Positions 20,473 through 29,863 are shown, counted from the first letter of the stretch. The stretch: 64,000 bases of DNA from Candidatus Kuenenia stuttgartensis (GCA_945860915.1 CAMARR010000010.1:1-64000), one strand, 5' to 3'. Notes: generated by a model not told the origin, from the sequence alone. Made by a program: numbers and translations.

Positions 20473-20514
20473 GCAGGGCCCTCGTACCGAACGGTGCGGG
20501 GGCCTTCTGCTTTT
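20473..20514 (+). terminator. Intrinsic terminator after the coiled-coil/BRCT-like gene
   Basis: GGCCCTCGTACCG-AA-CGGTGCGGGGGCC (two G-U pairs), then TTCTGCTTTTC. Confidence 0.75.
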
Positions 20515-20534
20515 CGGTAGGCTAGCGTCGCCTG

Positions 20535-21935
20535 ATGACCGCCAAACCAGCCATGACATCGAACGGAGAACCCCAAGTCGAGTCAACGCGCATGAGCTTC
20601 TTCGATCACCTCGAAGAACTCCGCCGCCGGGTCTGGCGTTCTGCCATCGTCACAGGGGTCATCTTCGCCCTAGTTACGACCTACGGTGACGAATGTATGC
20701 GGCTGATCGTCGCGCCGTATCAGGATGCGATGCGTGACTTGGGGCTAGACCCGACACTTAAGTACGACTCTCCCACTCAACCCGTCGTGACCTGGTTTAA
20801 GGTCACCATGTTCGTGAGCTTGATCTTTGCCGCCCCGTATTGGGTGGCTCAGATTTGGGGCTTCATCTCAGCCGGGCTCTATGAAAAGGAGAAACGATGG
20901 GTCGGTCGCTTCGTGCCCTTCTCAGTCCTTCTCTTCTTTGGCGGTGTGGTCTTTGGATACACGCTCTTGTTGCCTATCGCGCTTCGATACATGGTCGGAT
21001 TCGCGCCCGCTGACATTGCACAGGGGTGGATTGGACTCGATCAGTACTTGAGTCTGTTCGCAGCGCTGACGTTGCTTCTTGGCGCCACGTTCCTAATGCC
21101 CTTGTTCATGGTTGGGCTAGCAAAAGTCGGCATTCTCGAGCCTGATACCTATAGAAGTTATCGACGCGTGACGATTCTCGTTATCTTCATCGTGTCCGGC
21201 ATCCTCACCCCGCCCGATCCGATCACACAGTCGCTAGTTGCCATTCCGCTGTGTTTCCTCTTTGAGTTCGGGATCATCTTGTCATCGCTGGCGACCGGGA
21301 AGGGACTTCCAAGCTTCAAACCGAAGGATCTCTATCGCAACCTGCGAATCCCGTTGGTCATCGTGGGGCTCTTGTTCGTTGTGCGTGAACCGCTGTTAAA
21401 GGCATGGAAACGGGTCGACGCGGACGGCAAAGTTGAGTCTGCCGCAACTGCCGTGGTCCCATGGCCAGAGGTCGGGGCGGCTGTGTTAGGTCTCGCGCCG
21501 ACTGCCGCACTGCGAATACAGGAGTCGCAGCTCGGGCGCGACTTCGTCGTCGTTGCCGAGGGGCGAATGGCCGTCCTGCGATTCACGTTGAGCAATGACG
21601 CACCGGTCATCGTGAATCCGCGACTAGGTGGCAATTCGTTTCGCGCGGTACGAGTTCAGTCGGGCGCCGTAGTTTGGAAGGCTGAGCCGTTGAGTGACTT
21701 GAATTATGGCGACGTGCTTCCGAAACTCCGGAATGCGGTCTTCGCCGGTTCTGCTGATTCGTTTAATACGGCGACCACGATTCTTGATCTCCTCGAATCA
21801 CCAAGACGCCCGGCGACTCGCCCAGTTATCGCCGAGATTACCGATGAACTGCGGTCTGAGTACAAGAAGAGGCTCGAGGCGATGATTGCGTCATCCAGCG
21901 ATCAGAAGCTCCCTTTGGTCCAATCACCCAAGTAA
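20535..21935 (+). CDS. tatC: Sec-independent translocase TatC with about 195 aa C-terminal extension
   Basis: SFFDHLEELRRRVWRSAIV; PYWVAQIWGFISAGLYEKEK; SGILTPPDPITQ. Confidence 0.92.
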   Translation: MTAKPAMTSNGEPQVESTRMSFFDHLEELRRRVWRSAIVTGVIFALVTTYGDECMRLIVAPYQDAMRDLGLDPTLKYDSPTQPVVTWFKVTMFVSLIFAAPYWVAQIWGFISAGLYEKEKRWVGRFVPFSVLLFFGGVVFGYTLLLPIALRYMVGFAPADIAQGWIGLDQYLSLFAALTLLLGATFLMPLFMVGLAKVGILEPDTYRSYRRVTILVIFIVSGILTPPDPITQSLVAIPLCFLFEFGIILSSLATGKGLPSFKPKDLYRNLRIPLVIVGLLFVVREPLLKAWKRVDADGKVESAATAVVPWPEVGAAVLGLAPTAALRIQESQLGRDFVVVAEGRMAVLRFTLSNDAPVIVNPRLGGNSFRAVRVQSGAVVWKAEPLSDLNYGDVLPKLRNAVFAGSADSFNTATTILDLLESPRRPATRPVIAEITDELRSEYKKRLEAMIASSSDQKLPLVQSPK

Positions 21936-23191
21936 TGCCGGGCGCCATCGTCATCTCCGTGGGCGACGAGTTGCTGGCGGGCCGCGTCGCAGACTCTAAT
22001 GCCCAATGGGCATCCGTTCTCTTGCGTCAGCACGGGTTTCCAGTTGTCCGACGGGTGACGGTCTCCGATCAGGAAGAGTCCATTGCGTCGGCGGTAACCG
22101 CTGCGTTCGAGTCCGCATCCGTTGTGGTCGTCGGTGGCGGACTGGGGCCCACTCTGGACGACATTACGCGTGACGGTTTGGCTCGTGCGTTCGGAGTCGC
22201 TCTGCGCCGTGACTCCACGATCGTCGACGAGCTCAGCGCCCGCTCGATGGCGCGTGGCCGTCCGATCACCGAATCGAACCTCCGACAAGCAGACGTTCCG
22301 GATGGATTCTCTGCCATGCCGAATTCGATTGGGACCGCTCCGGCGTTGCTCAAGTCGGATGGGAGTCGGATCCTCATTGCCGTTGCTGGCGTTCCCGCCG
22401 AGTTCCGGTCTCTGCTTGAAACCCACCTCGTCCCGCGGCTTGCGACGTTACCGGGGCGCAGCGGTGTTCCAGCGGTCGGGAGTGTGACGTTATGCAGCAT
22501 TCCTGAGTCAGAGATTGGCGAGAGACTCAAAGATCTGATGCGACGCGGTCGTGATCCGGAGATCGGTTCTTATCCGAGCTCCGGGCCTGTCACGCTCGTT
22601 GTCACTTCATGGAATCGAGATGATTCTGCCGCTAGACGTCTCGTTGATTCCGACATCGCCGAGATCAAACTCCGATTTCCGGCAGCGCATCTCTCCGATG
22701 CGTTTGCTTCTCCCGCGGCCGCCCTTGTCAGCGCTGCGCGAAGCAAGGGACTCAAGGTTGCGGTTGCTGAGTCATTAACGGGCGGACTCGTCACCTCGAT
22801 GATCGTCGATGTCCCACATGCGTCGGAGGTTCTCGTCGGAGGGATGACGACCTATGCGAATGCCTCAAAAGTCGCGTGTCTCGGGATTCCGGACGAGGTG
22901 ATTCGCCGACATGGGGTCGTTTCGAGAGAAGTTGCTCTGGCGATGGCCGAGGGCGTGCGTGCTTCTCTTGGAGCGGACCTCTCCGTCTCGACGACGGGTG
23001 TGGCCGGTCCCGATGCGTTCGACGACGTTCCGGTCGGAACGGTGTGGTTTGGACTTGCGTGGCGAGGCGGGGCGCACGCCATAGAGGTTCGACTGAGCGG
23101 TAGTCGTGCGCAGATTCGAACTCTTGCCGCGGCTCGTGCCGTCGATCTCATGCGGCGCTACGTGGCGGGCGTCGCGCTATCTGGGCCCTGA
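21935..23191 (+). CDS. cinA: CinA-like protein (MoCF domain plus nicotinamide-nucleotide amidase domain)
   Basis: AIVISVGDELLAGRVADSNA; GGGLGPTLDDITRDGLA; AVAESLTGGLV; STTGVAGPD. Confidence 0.92.
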   Translation: MPGAIVISVGDELLAGRVADSNAQWASVLLRQHGFPVVRRVTVSDQEESIASAVTAAFESASVVVVGGGLGPTLDDITRDGLARAFGVALRRDSTIVDELSARSMARGRPITESNLRQADVPDGFSAMPNSIGTAPALLKSDGSRILIAVAGVPAEFRSLLETHLVPRLATLPGRSGVPAVGSVTLCSIPESEIGERLKDLMRRGRDPEIGSYPSSGPVTLVVTSWNRDDSAARRLVDSDIAEIKLRFPAAHLSDAFASPAAALVSAARSKGLKVAVAESLTGGLVTSMIVDVPHASEVLVGGMTTYANASKVACLGIPDEVIRRHGVVSREVALAMAEGVRASLGADLSVSTTGVAGPDAFDDVPVGTVWFGLAWRGGAHAIEVRLSGSRAQIRTLAAARAVDLMRRYVAGVALSGP

Positions 23192-24504
23192 TTCGCTTTG
23201 GTTTGAAGGAACGAAGTCGCGGCGACGAGCGCCAAGGCCGGGAGCGCCTGCACCGCGAGGCGCTCCGCCGACGTCCAAACATGCCATTCAAGCGGGTCTG
23301 GTGTCACGATGTATGCCGCAGCGGATGCCACAAGCAATCCGAACGCAACCCTGCATTGAAACTTGCTACGTCCGACGATTGCCACAAGAAGACACCCGAA
23401 TGTCGTTGGCAGAACCCAGATCGAGCCAGCGACAAGGCCTGGGTAGGCTGCCGCTATATGGGGTGTGTGCGGCCCCATCGACATGGTGGCAAGATGGCCC
23501 ACGAGTTCTGGAATGCGCCTTAGGGCAAGTCCAGCGTTGTCGAGGAGGCCCGGCATGAGCAGCGTGGCCCTCGACCCGACCCCTGACCGAATCGCCAGCC
23601 ACGGCGCAAGGAAGGCCCACGGAAGGAATGCCAATGCAAGCGATTGGGCGTCGCGGCGCCTGACGGCACGCGTTGCGCAAATGAGCGTGACGATCGCCGC
23701 AACCACCAGACCCTCATCCTTAATTGCACCCGCTCCTGCTGCCGCAACGAGGGCCACCATCGGTGCACCGATCGCAGTACTCAGTCCAATAGTTGCTAAA
23801 AGAACACATGCCGCGAGCGGAAGATCCGCAAGTCCTGATGGTGCTGCGTTCGCCATTTCGGGGACGGCGCCGGTGAACGCGATCGCGACGATGCCTGCAA
23901 CCGGTGTGGCGTGAATCGAAGCGGCATCTAAGAGCGACACGAGAATTAGAATGAACACGAGCACACCGAGGATCGACGCGGCTCTCGGGTCGAGCCGGTG
24001 CGAGAACCCTCCCGCCGCCGCAATGAGACTAGGCCAACCCCGCGGGTACTCGGCGTGAGCATGTTCCGGCGAAGAGACAGGCGATGGTGGAGCCTCATCG
24101 AGAGCCCTAGCCGCTTTGGGTAGCCAGATGAACGTCGTGTCATGACGTACCGGGGATTGGCGCAAAGACTCGACGGCGGGGCTGAAACTTAAGAGGATGA
24201 TGAGGGTTGCTGCACCGGCTTGAATGGCGACGGGCGTTCGTGCGGGCGTCGTGCTGCGGGTGGGCGGACTGGACCTGATCCAGCCCAAGGTCCCGAGCAC
24301 GGCAATCACGACTAATCCCGCGCGACACGGGATTCCAAGCGCGAGGAGAGCGTGCGATCCGGCCGCCAATCCCATAAGCCCTGTGAGGACTTCAATCCCG
24401 ATGCGCGTCCAACGTTGTCGCGCCGGCGCCATGCCTAGAGTGGCCCATCGCCCAAGAGGCCAGGCAGCAATGGCGAGCATGAGCACGAAGTGGAGGGGAC
24501 TCAT
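23158..24504 (-). CDS. Polytopic membrane protein, possibly GT-C glycosyltransferase-like
   Basis: 448 aa with about 10 hydrophobic segments; EYPRGWPSLIAA; no clear signature. Confidence 0.5.
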   Translation of the reverse strand: MSPLHFVLMLAIAAWPLGRWATLGMAPARQRWTRIGIEVLTGLMGLAAGSHALLALGIPCRAGLVVIAVLGTLGWIRSSPPTRSTTPARTPVAIQAGAATLIILLSFSPAVESLRQSPVRHDTTFIWLPKAARALDEAPPSPVSSPEHAHAEYPRGWPSLIAAAGGFSHRLDPRAASILGVLVFILILVSLLDAASIHATPVAGIVAIAFTGAVPEMANAAPSGLADLPLAACVLLATIGLSTAIGAPMVALVAAAGAGAIKDEGLVVAAIVTLICATRAVRRRDAQSLALAFLPWAFLAPWLAIRSGVGSRATLLMPGLLDNAGLALRRIPELVGHLATMSMGPHTPHIAAAYPGLVAGSIWVLPTTFGCLLVAIVGRSKFQCRVAFGLLVASAAAYIVTPDPLEWHVWTSAERLAVQALPALALVAATSFLQTKANQGPDSATPAT

Positions 24505-25496
24505 CGAGGTAGCGTCTCAAGGACGAACGCCGATTGGGTGGAGCAAAGAAGCAGCATCCCCACCGGAAGTTCAGAGGGCGGAGGTCGGAATATAAGGCTG
24601 CATCCCGCTTCCGTGGTGATGTCGAGACTTTGAGAGTCACTAATCCAAACGATCTGACGCGGCCAGAGTCGCCATGCCGCTTCTGCGGCCAATCGGAAAG
24701 CGGGTCCGGAGGAACTACACGGCGCGATCCGGACGAAACCTGATCGTGGAACGTGTTGTGCAATAGTGTCGACAAGAGTCGAAACATCATTCTCGTTGGA
24801 TGTGGCGGAATCGTCTGGCTTAACTGGGATGATCGGGTGGATGTCTCCGCGACGCCCTCGCGCTTCGCCTGGATCGGCATGAAGCCGAGGCCATGCGCAG
24901 ATGGAAGCCAGCAATGCCGCAAGGATCGCCCGGGGGACGATGGGGATCGCGACCACCCAGTTGCGCCGTCGCACGATAAAGCACGCTGCGCAGAGCAAGA
25001 GGGCGATTCCAATCGCCGGGGCGGCAGCAAGTACCCCGAGCCACCCATCGCGAGTGACGCTAAGGTTGTCATCGACCCAGTTCACTGTGAAAGCGGGGGA
25101 GACCGATATTGCAGGCGCGTCCTCGTTCTCGCCCGCAAACACCACCGCCTGAATGGTGCGCGGCGACTGACGGTCCCGGGGCCATGGGATAGCCAGAGCG
25201 ACATCCCCGAGGGTTGTTGCCTTGGCCTTGGCCAGCACTTCCGTCTTTCCCGGCGCTGGAGGCCAACTCACGCTAAGGAAAGGGCGTCCGTTCGATCGGG
25301 GGTATCCCGGACCATCGGGGCTTCCCGCAAGGACCATGACGACGGAGGCTGGGGGAGCCTTGGACGTGAATAGGAGCGACTCTCCCGCAGGTTCTAGCTC
25401 CGGCTCGCCCTTGCAGCTGGCGAAGGCGGAGAGGATCAGAGCTGTGAGGATTTGGATTGATCTCCGGCCCCCCCCCTCCTGATCCCCGAATGCCAT
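24501..25496 (-). CDS. Uncharacterised membrane protein with lipobox-like N-terminus
   Basis: LSAFASC lipobox-like; central TM segments; 4 bp overlap with downstream gene. Confidence 0.5.
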   Translation of the reverse strand: MAFGDQEGGGRRSIQILTALILSAFASCKGEPELEPAGESLLFTSKAPPASVVMVLAGSPDGPGYPRSNGRPFLSVSWPPAPGKTEVLAKAKATTLGDVALAIPWPRDRQSPRTIQAVVFAGENEDAPAISVSPAFTVNWVDDNLSVTRDGWLGVLAAAPAIGIALLLCAACFIVRRRNWVVAIPIVPRAILAALLASICAWPRLHADPGEARGRRGDIHPIIPVKPDDSATSNENDVSTLVDTIAQHVPRSGFVRIAPCSSSGPAFRLAAEAAWRLWPRQIVWISDSQSLDITTEAGCSLIFRPPPSELPVGMLLLCSTQSAFVLETLPR

Positions 25497-25521
25497 GCTA
25501 AAACCTCTCCCGGTTCATCAT

Positions 25522-25593
25522 TGCCCTGTGGTGTAATTGGTAACACATCAGTTTTTGGTACTGAGATTCTAGGTTCGAGTCCTGGCGGGGCAA
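25522..25593 (+). tRNA. tRNA-Gln (TTG)
   Basis: 7 bp acceptor TGCCCTG/CGGGGCA; anticodon arm TCAGT-TTTTGGT-ACTGA; T-loop GGTTCGAGTCC; no encoded CCA. Confidence 0.95.
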
Positions 25594-25686
25594 TCGGCTG
25601 GAGAGTAAGGGGTTGAACACGACCGGCGGTGCCGCTACCCTTGGCGCCCATTTTCCGGGGATGCTGTGTATGCCCCGGATCACCAT

Positions 25687-25758
25687 TGCCCTGTGGTGTA
25701 ATCGGTAACACGGCAGGTTCTGGCCCTGCAATTCTAGGTTCGAGTCCTAGCGGGGCAA
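25687..25758 (+). tRNA. tRNA-Gln (CTG)
   Basis: Same acceptor; anticodon arm GCAGG-TTCTGGC-CCTGC; T-arm TAGGTTCGAGTCCTA. Confidence 0.95.
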
Positions 25759-25767
25759 TCAACAACG

Positions 25768-25790
25768 ACCCAAGTCACTCCGACTTGGGT
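25768..25790 (+). other. Hairpin between tRNA-Gln(CTG) and rplY
   Basis: ACCCAAGTC-ACTCC-GACTTGGGT, 9 bp perfect. Confidence 0.55.
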
Positions 25791-25814
25791 CCAAGTGTCA
25801 AGAAGAGACCTTCG

Positions 25815-26468
25815 ATGGAACTCGCGACCCTCAACACCGAGCCCCGTGCAATCCTCGGCAGTGCCGAATCCCGCCGCATCCGTCGGGGTGGACGCATTCC
25901 GACTGTTGTATACGGGCTCGAGAAGGCCCCCCACTCCTGCACCGTCGACGCTCGCGCGTTCGACGCGGAGTTTCACAGGGGCCTCCGTACCTACAATCTT
26001 GTCATCGCCGGAAAGCAGGAGGCAGCCCTCCTGAAGTCCATTCAGATGGACACATATGGCAAGGATGTCGTCCATTTGGATTTCCACCGTGTGGACCTGA
26101 CGGTCAAGGTACGGGTTGCGGTTCCGTTGTCGTTCATCGGCCACGCCGAGATCAACGCAGCGGGTATCGTCGACCACGTGGCTGAAGACATCCACGTCGA
26201 GTGTCTACCAACCGACATCCCGCCGTCCCTCGAGGTCTCGCTCGAAGGATTGCAGGTTGGCAAGCGCATCGAAGCCAAGGACGTCAAGCTCACAACGGGC
26301 CTGGTTCTTGCCGACGATCCGCACAAGGTCATCGTCAGCTACCACTGGCGTCACGCTGAAGTTGTCGCTCCGGTCGCAGAGGTGGCTCCGGCCGCCGATG
26401 CCGCAGCCAAGCCGGCGGATGGCGCCAAGCCAGCCGCACCTGCTGCGAAGTCCGACGCGAAGAAGTGA
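25815..26468 (+). CDS. rplY: 50S ribosomal protein bL25 (CTC family)
   Basis: ESRRIRRGGRIPTVVYG; LHRVDLTVKVRVAVPLSF-type region; Ala/Lys-rich C-terminus; ATG 25815 within ORF 25629-26468. Confidence 0.88.
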   Translation: MELATLNTEPRAILGSAESRRIRRGGRIPTVVYGLEKAPHSCTVDARAFDAEFHRGLRTYNLVIAGKQEAALLKSIQMDTYGKDVVHLDFHRVDLTVKVRVAVPLSFIGHAEINAAGIVDHVAEDIHVECLPTDIPPSLEVSLEGLQVGKRIEAKDVKLTTGLVLADDPHKVIVSYHWRHAEVVAPVAEVAPAADAAAKPADGAKPAAPAAKSDAKK

Positions 26469-27172
26469 ACGACGCGCCCCGTGGCCAACCTGTCGGGCGC
26501 TTGGCGCTCGGCATCGGAAATCCCGGGGCTCGTTTTGTCGGTACGCGCCACAATGTGGGATTCGAGGTCTTGGACCTCGTCGCGGCCCGACAAGGTGCGA
26601 ACTGGGTGCCCAACGGTGAGGGCGACCTCGTGGCTCAGGGCCAAACGGCTTCGGGCGCGTGGTGGCTTGTCAAGCCGGGCACATTCGTCAATCGATCGGG
26701 AGAGGCGCTTCGACGCGTGCTCCCGCTTGTTGACGGTGACCCAGGAAGGGTGCTTGTCATCGCGGATGACATGGCGCTCGATCTGGGGACTCTGCGGCTT
26801 CGTGCCGCGGGCTCTCCAGGAGGACACAACGGGCTTCGCTCGGTTCTTGCCGAGCTTGGCACGCAGGCGGTGCCCCGCCTTCGGGTGGGCATCGGATCGG
26901 CTTCTGCCGGTGATTGGACAAGCCATGTGCTTGGCCAATTCACTGAATCTGAGGCCGAGTCCCAAACCCGGGCTTTCGCTCGGGCTGCAGATGGTGTTTG
27001 GGGTTTCCTGCAAGGGACCGACCTCCACGCGCTCGCTGCAGAATTGAATCGCTCCCTTCCCCGGGGACCGGCCTCGGGGACAGTTAAGTCCGATGTTCGC
27101 GACGCGAGTCGCACGGACCGGCTGCCCGAGGGGAGTGAGGAGACACCGACTCCACCGGAGGTACCACGGTGA
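26465..27172 (+). CDS. pth: Peptidyl-tRNA hydrolase
   Basis: LGIGNPGARFVGTRHNVGFEVLD; KPGTFVNRSGEA; GSPGGHNGLRSV. Confidence 0.93.
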   Translation: MNDAPRGQPVGRLALGIGNPGARFVGTRHNVGFEVLDLVAARQGANWVPNGEGDLVAQGQTASGAWWLVKPGTFVNRSGEALRRVLPLVDGDPGRVLVIADDMALDLGTLRLRAAGSPGGHNGLRSVLAELGTQAVPRLRVGIGSASAGDWTSHVLGQFTESEAESQTRAFARAADGVWGFLQGTDLHALAAELNRSLPRGPASGTVKSDVRDASRTDRLPEGSEETPTPPEVPR

Positions 27173-27567
27173 ATAAGTACGAAGGCATGTTCTTGCTGGA
27201 CAACAGCAAGGTGAAACCCGACGCAGCCGAATGTGCGGCTGTTGTGTCGGACGCGATCAAGAAGCATGGTGGAAACGTCGTGCGTGCGGACCGATGGGAC
27301 GAGCGCAAGCTTGCCTACGAGATCCGCAAACAGAAGCGGGGCACATTCGTGCTCGCTCACTTCGAAGCTGAATCGGCGAATGTCGCCGCCATCCGCGACG
27401 ATGTCAATCTCAACGAGAACTTCCTCCGCATCATGATCATGCGTTGCGGCGACGAGTTCCCGACGTTCCTTACGGCGGTCGACTATGAGGCCATGCGCCC
27501 ACGTCGCGAAGAAGAGCCGATGATGGGCGATCCGGCGAAGGGTGATGTACTCGAGGAGGAGGTCTGA
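27169..27567 (+). CDS. rpsF: 30S ribosomal protein bS6
   Basis: NKYEGMFLLDN; RWDERKLAYEIRKQKRGTFVL. Confidence 0.93.
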   Translation: MNKYEGMFLLDNSKVKPDAAECAAVVSDAIKKHGGNVVRADRWDERKLAYEIRKQKRGTFVLAHFEAESANVAAIRDDVNLNENFLRIMIMRCGDEFPTFLTAVDYEAMRPRREEEPMMGDPAKGDVLEEEV

Positions 27568-27569
27568 TC

Positions 27570-27854
27570 ATGGCACCTAATGGACCAACTCGCCAAAAGG
27601 CGAAGGACAAGAAGAAGAGACTCAAGAAACTCACCGAAAAGGCTCAGTGCCGTTGGTGTAAGGGTCTCAAGACGTGCGAGGAGGGACTCGCGCGTATCGA
27701 CTGGAAGAATGTCGACCAACTCCAGCGATTTGTTACGCCTCAGGGCAAGCTCTTCTCGAGGAAGCGTTCGGGCAACTGCTCCCGTTCGCAGAGTCTCGTG
27801 AAGGCTGCGGTCAAGTACGCCCGGCAGATGTCGCTCATGCCCTACGTGGGCTGA
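27570..27854 (+). CDS. rpsR: 30S ribosomal protein bS18 (Cys-containing form)
   Basis: CRWCKGLKTC, IDWKNVDQLQRFVTPQGKLFSRKRSGNCSRSQ. Confidence 0.93.
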   Translation: MAPNGPTRQKAKDKKKRLKKLTEKAQCRWCKGLKTCEEGLARIDWKNVDQLQRFVTPQGKLFSRKRSGNCSRSQSLVKAAVKYARQMSLMPYVG

Positions 27855-27873
27855 GCTTCAGAAGGAATTCCCC

Positions 27874-28380
27874 ATGGATATCCTCCTCATCCAGGACGTC
27901 GACAAACTCGGCCGCCGCGGCGATCGAGTTCAGGTGAAGTCGGGCTACGCCCGTAATTACCTCCTCCCGTTTGGCTACGCCGTGCTCCCGACCGTCGCGA
28001 ATCTCGCGGCGACCGAGCGTTCACGAGCAAAGTGGCTTGCCGAAGAGACTCAAAAGGTCGAATCGGTTCGCGCATTTGCCGAACTTCTCAAACCCATTTC
28101 GCTCAACCTCATCGAGCGCGCGTCTGACGAAGGCCGCCTCTATGGTTCAGTGAACGACAAGGTCATCGCGGCGAAGCTTGCCGATCTCGGTTTCAAGGTG
28201 GACATGAAGGCGATTCGCCTCGATGCCCCCATCCGAGAGATTGGCAACTACGACGTTCGAGTTCATCTCCACGCTGAGGTTGAATTCATGATGCCCGTCC
28301 GCGTCCGAGCCGAAGGCTTCGAGACATGGGAACCTGGTCAGCCGAAGGTCCGCAAGGTAGCGGGACCGCTTTCTAACTGA
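27874..28380 (+). CDS. rplI: 50S ribosomal protein bL9
   Basis: MDILLIQDVDKLGRRGDRVQVKSGYARNYLLPFGYA. Confidence 0.95.
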   Translation: MDILLIQDVDKLGRRGDRVQVKSGYARNYLLPFGYAVLPTVANLAATERSRAKWLAEETQKVESVRAFAELLKPISLNLIERASDEGRLYGSVNDKVIAAKLADLGFKVDMKAIRLDAPIREIGNYDVRVHLHAEVEFMMPVRVRAEGFETWEPGQPKVRKVAGPLSN

Positions 28381-28392
28381 GCCAAACCATTG

Positions 28393-28416
28393 GCCGCCCC
28401 GGCTCTCCGGGGCGGC
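28393..28416 (+). terminator. Strong hairpin between rplI and dnaB (terminator or attenuator, weak U-tract)
   Basis: GCCGCCCCGG-CTCT-CCGGGGCGGC 10 bp perfect, then TGTGTCCCC. Confidence 0.45.
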
Positions 28417-28472
28417 TGTGTCCCCCTAGCCTGGTACTCTCCCCGCGTCCTCCCGCTCCCCGAGCGCCCTAG

Positions 28473-29816
28473 ATGAGTCACGACGCGAATCTCCCAGAAA
28501 ACGCCGAGGCAGAACGCAGTGTCCTTCGGACCCTGCTTGTAAGTCCTGAGCGCTACGCGGATGTGCGTGAAATCGTTGCGCCGGAAGATTTCTACGTCCG
28601 AAGCCACCAACTGATTTTTGCCGCTCTCGGTGTGCTTGCGGATGACCCCCAGGGCGTGGACATCATCACCCTCGAAGAGACACTCCGAGCGAGCGGCGAT
28701 CTCGATGCAGCGGGCGGGCGACCCTATCTGGCGGAAATTGTATCGCAGTTCGTGACGGGCAATGTCGAATCGCACGCCGGGCTTGTCCGCGATTGCTCGC
28801 TCCGTCGAAAGCTCTTGCGTGCCGCCGACGAGATTCGTGTCAGCGCGATCGAAGGCCCGAAGCGCGCGGCAGAACTCGTCGATGAAGCGTCGGGAATCTT
28901 GTTTGACTTAGGTCTACAGGGCTCCAAGCGCGACACCGTTCGAGTTGGTGACGTCCTTATCGAGACATATCAGAAACTGATGTCGGACGAGGGGACGTCT
29001 GGAGGGTTGACGGGAGTTGACACCGGATATTATCGACTCAACGATATGCTCGGTGGTTTTCAGTCTGGAGATCTGGTCATCATTGCTGCTCGCCCTTCGA
29101 TGGGAAAGACGACGTTTGCTCTGAATTGCGCGCTGAATGCCTGCCTCGGTGCTGGCAAGCGCGTCTTGTTCTTCTCGATCGAAATGGCGGAGGAGCCAAT
29201 CCTCACCAACATGCTCTGCGCGACTGCGCGGGTCGATGCACAGCGGGTTCGGAAGCGGCAGATGACCCGAACCGAGCAAGACAAGATCTCGGAGGCTGCT
29301 GGCCGCCTGATGGAGGCACCGTTCCTCATTGATACGACGTCAGGGCTGACACCCATGGACGTCCGAGCCAAGGCGCGCCGAGCCCAACATCGACACGGCA
29401 AGATCGATCTCATCCTGATCGACTACCTGCAGATGATGCAGTCGCACGTTAAGGTGGAGACGCGCCAACTTGAGGTCGCGCACATTTCGCGATCTCTCAA
29501 AGAGCTAGCAAAGGAATTTGGCTGTCCCGTCATTGCCCTATCCCAGCTCAACCGTGCACTCGAGGGCCGCAAGGAGCACCGTCCGCAGCTTTCGGACCTT
29601 CGCGAATCGGGGGCTATCGAGCAAGATGCCGACGTCATTATGTTCCTCCACCGCGAGGACTACTACGGGGCGCCCGAGGCCGCTCCGCCTATCGAGTCCG
29701 GCCGTAAAACCGAGGTCATCATTGGCAAGCAGCGCAATGGCCCGACGGGAAAGGTCGACCTCCTCTTCTTCCCGAATCTCCTCCGTTTCGAGAACCTCGC
29801 CGAAGGGGTAGGGTGA
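28473..29816 (+). CDS. dnaB: Replicative DNA helicase
   Basis: PENAEAERSVL; Walker A ARPSMGKTTFALN; LIDYLQMM; LSQLNRALEGR. Confidence 0.96.
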   Translation: MSHDANLPENAEAERSVLRTLLVSPERYADVREIVAPEDFYVRSHQLIFAALGVLADDPQGVDIITLEETLRASGDLDAAGGRPYLAEIVSQFVTGNVESHAGLVRDCSLRRKLLRAADEIRVSAIEGPKRAAELVDEASGILFDLGLQGSKRDTVRVGDVLIETYQKLMSDEGTSGGLTGVDTGYYRLNDMLGGFQSGDLVIIAARPSMGKTTFALNCALNACLGAGKRVLFFSIEMAEEPILTNMLCATARVDAQRVRKRQMTRTEQDKISEAAGRLMEAPFLIDTTSGLTPMDVRAKARRAQHRHGKIDLILIDYLQMMQSHVKVETRQLEVAHISRSLKELAKEFGCPVIALSQLNRALEGRKEHRPQLSDLRESGAIEQDADVIMFLHREDYYGAPEAAPPIESGRKTEVIIGKQRNGPTGKVDLLFFPNLLRFENLAEGVG

Positions 29817-29863
29817 GGGCCGCCGGAGCTGGGGGAGGGAACCCCGTCTGGTCGGGACTCTGC

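Noticed and set aside
24753-25373. 206 aa + strand ORF antisense to the 24501-25496 gene
   Set aside because: No domain features; the - strand frame has a lipobox-like N-terminus, TMs and a coupled neighbour
23158-25496. Genomic island inserted at tRNA-Gln
   Set aside because: No integrase, no att-like direct repeats seen, and the genes lie on the 5' side of the tRNA
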